A DNA stretch of 45,089 nucleotides from Myxococcaceae bacterium. Lineage in GTDB: Bacteria; Myxococcota; Myxococcia; Myxococcales; Myxococcaceae. A program made the position numbers and the translations under genes. The stretch spans positions 1-45,089 of the forward strand of contig JAIBBQ010000030.1 in assembly GCA_019694595.1 (NCBI GenBank), read 5' to 3'. The notes below the pieces were generated by a model that saw only the letters and a list, made by a program, of their open reading frames with translations, searched no databases and was not told the DNA's origin. The first letter of the stretch is position 1. Each line of letters opens with the position of its first letter. Positions 45,071-45,089 of the stretch are shown one piece after another.

Positions 45071-45089
45071 GCCGGGCGCTCGAGCGGCT
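45067..45089 (+). CDS. start of a further gene, cut by the window end
   Basis: ATG 45067 overlaps the GT4 stop (ATGA 45067-45070) and the frame stays open for the seven codons left (MSRALER). The overlap pattern is the same as between other genes here, so a co-transcribed gene, perhaps another LPS-core function, is likely. Nothing about the protein can be said. Confidence 0.45.

Overview
The window looks like chromosomal DNA of a myxobacterium (Myxococcota, probably Myxococcales). The signs are a very G+C-rich sequence (not counted) with strong G/C at third codon positions, two Ser/Thr protein kinases of the HRDLKPAN and HRDVTPHN types, two stand-alone PilZ proteins, a degenerate MglA-type GTPase, lipoproteins with Cys-rich or Asp-Ala-Gly-rich linkers, and a full lipid A/Kdo locus. 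I see no rRNA, tRNA, CRISPR array, insertion sequence, phage gene or integration site. Coding is almost continuous, and no gap reaches 300 bp.

Layout. 1-514: C-terminal end of an unrecognised gene. 575-6915: exported M28 peptidase, then a tight DNA-repair set uvrB-uvrC followed by a HAD phosphatase. 6925-9903: zinc-ribbon thioredoxin and an FHA protein on the minus strand, divergent from a membrane Ser/Thr kinase. 9912-12567: GNAT acetyltransferase, and a lipoprotein with duplicated Cys-rich modules and an NHL propeller. 12675-16942: phasin-like protein, lytic transglycosylase, a PilZ-coiled-coil gene overlapping a membrane sulfatase-fold gene, and a hotdog thioesterase. 16947-19678: metallophosphoesterase, second PilZ protein, and a two-gene TPR/lipoprotein operon.

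19788-25719 is the fatty-acid synthesis block yceD-rpmF-fabH-fabD-fabG-acpP-fabF-rpiB plus a small lipoprotein; plsX is absent from its usual place. 25716-28766: yggS-maf on the minus strand, then a GAF-GGDEF diguanylate cyclase followed two bases later by a pseudo-GTPase. 28779-35017: an anchored PpiC/SurA-type folding factor divergent from the cell-elongation operon mreC-mreD-mrdA-rodA (no mreB). 35014-38387: MarC protein, polyprenol-phosphate-type glycosyltransferase, and a PEGA-tailed Ser/Thr kinase. 38395-45089: lipid A/core region with lpxB, an MsbA-like ABC exporter, a BAAT-family lipoprotein, a Kdo-transferase homologue, a GT4 glycosyltransferase and the start of one more gene.

The window is mostly housekeeping and envelope biogenesis (fatty acids to lipid A to LPS export, and peptidoglycan elongation) interleaved with signalling genes (two kinases, FHA, diguanylate cyclase, two PilZ proteins). 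The points most worth a second look are the degenerate MglA-like protein coupled to the diguanylate cyclase, the PilZ gene coupled to a sulfatase-fold membrane enzyme, substitutions at conserved catalytic positions in the WaaA and GT4 homologues, inverted repeats built around the stop codons of convergent genes, and promoter-like elements placed so close to start codons that many transcripts may be leaderless. Apart from the start of the ORFs and stop codons, all functional statements are inferred from motifs read by eye.
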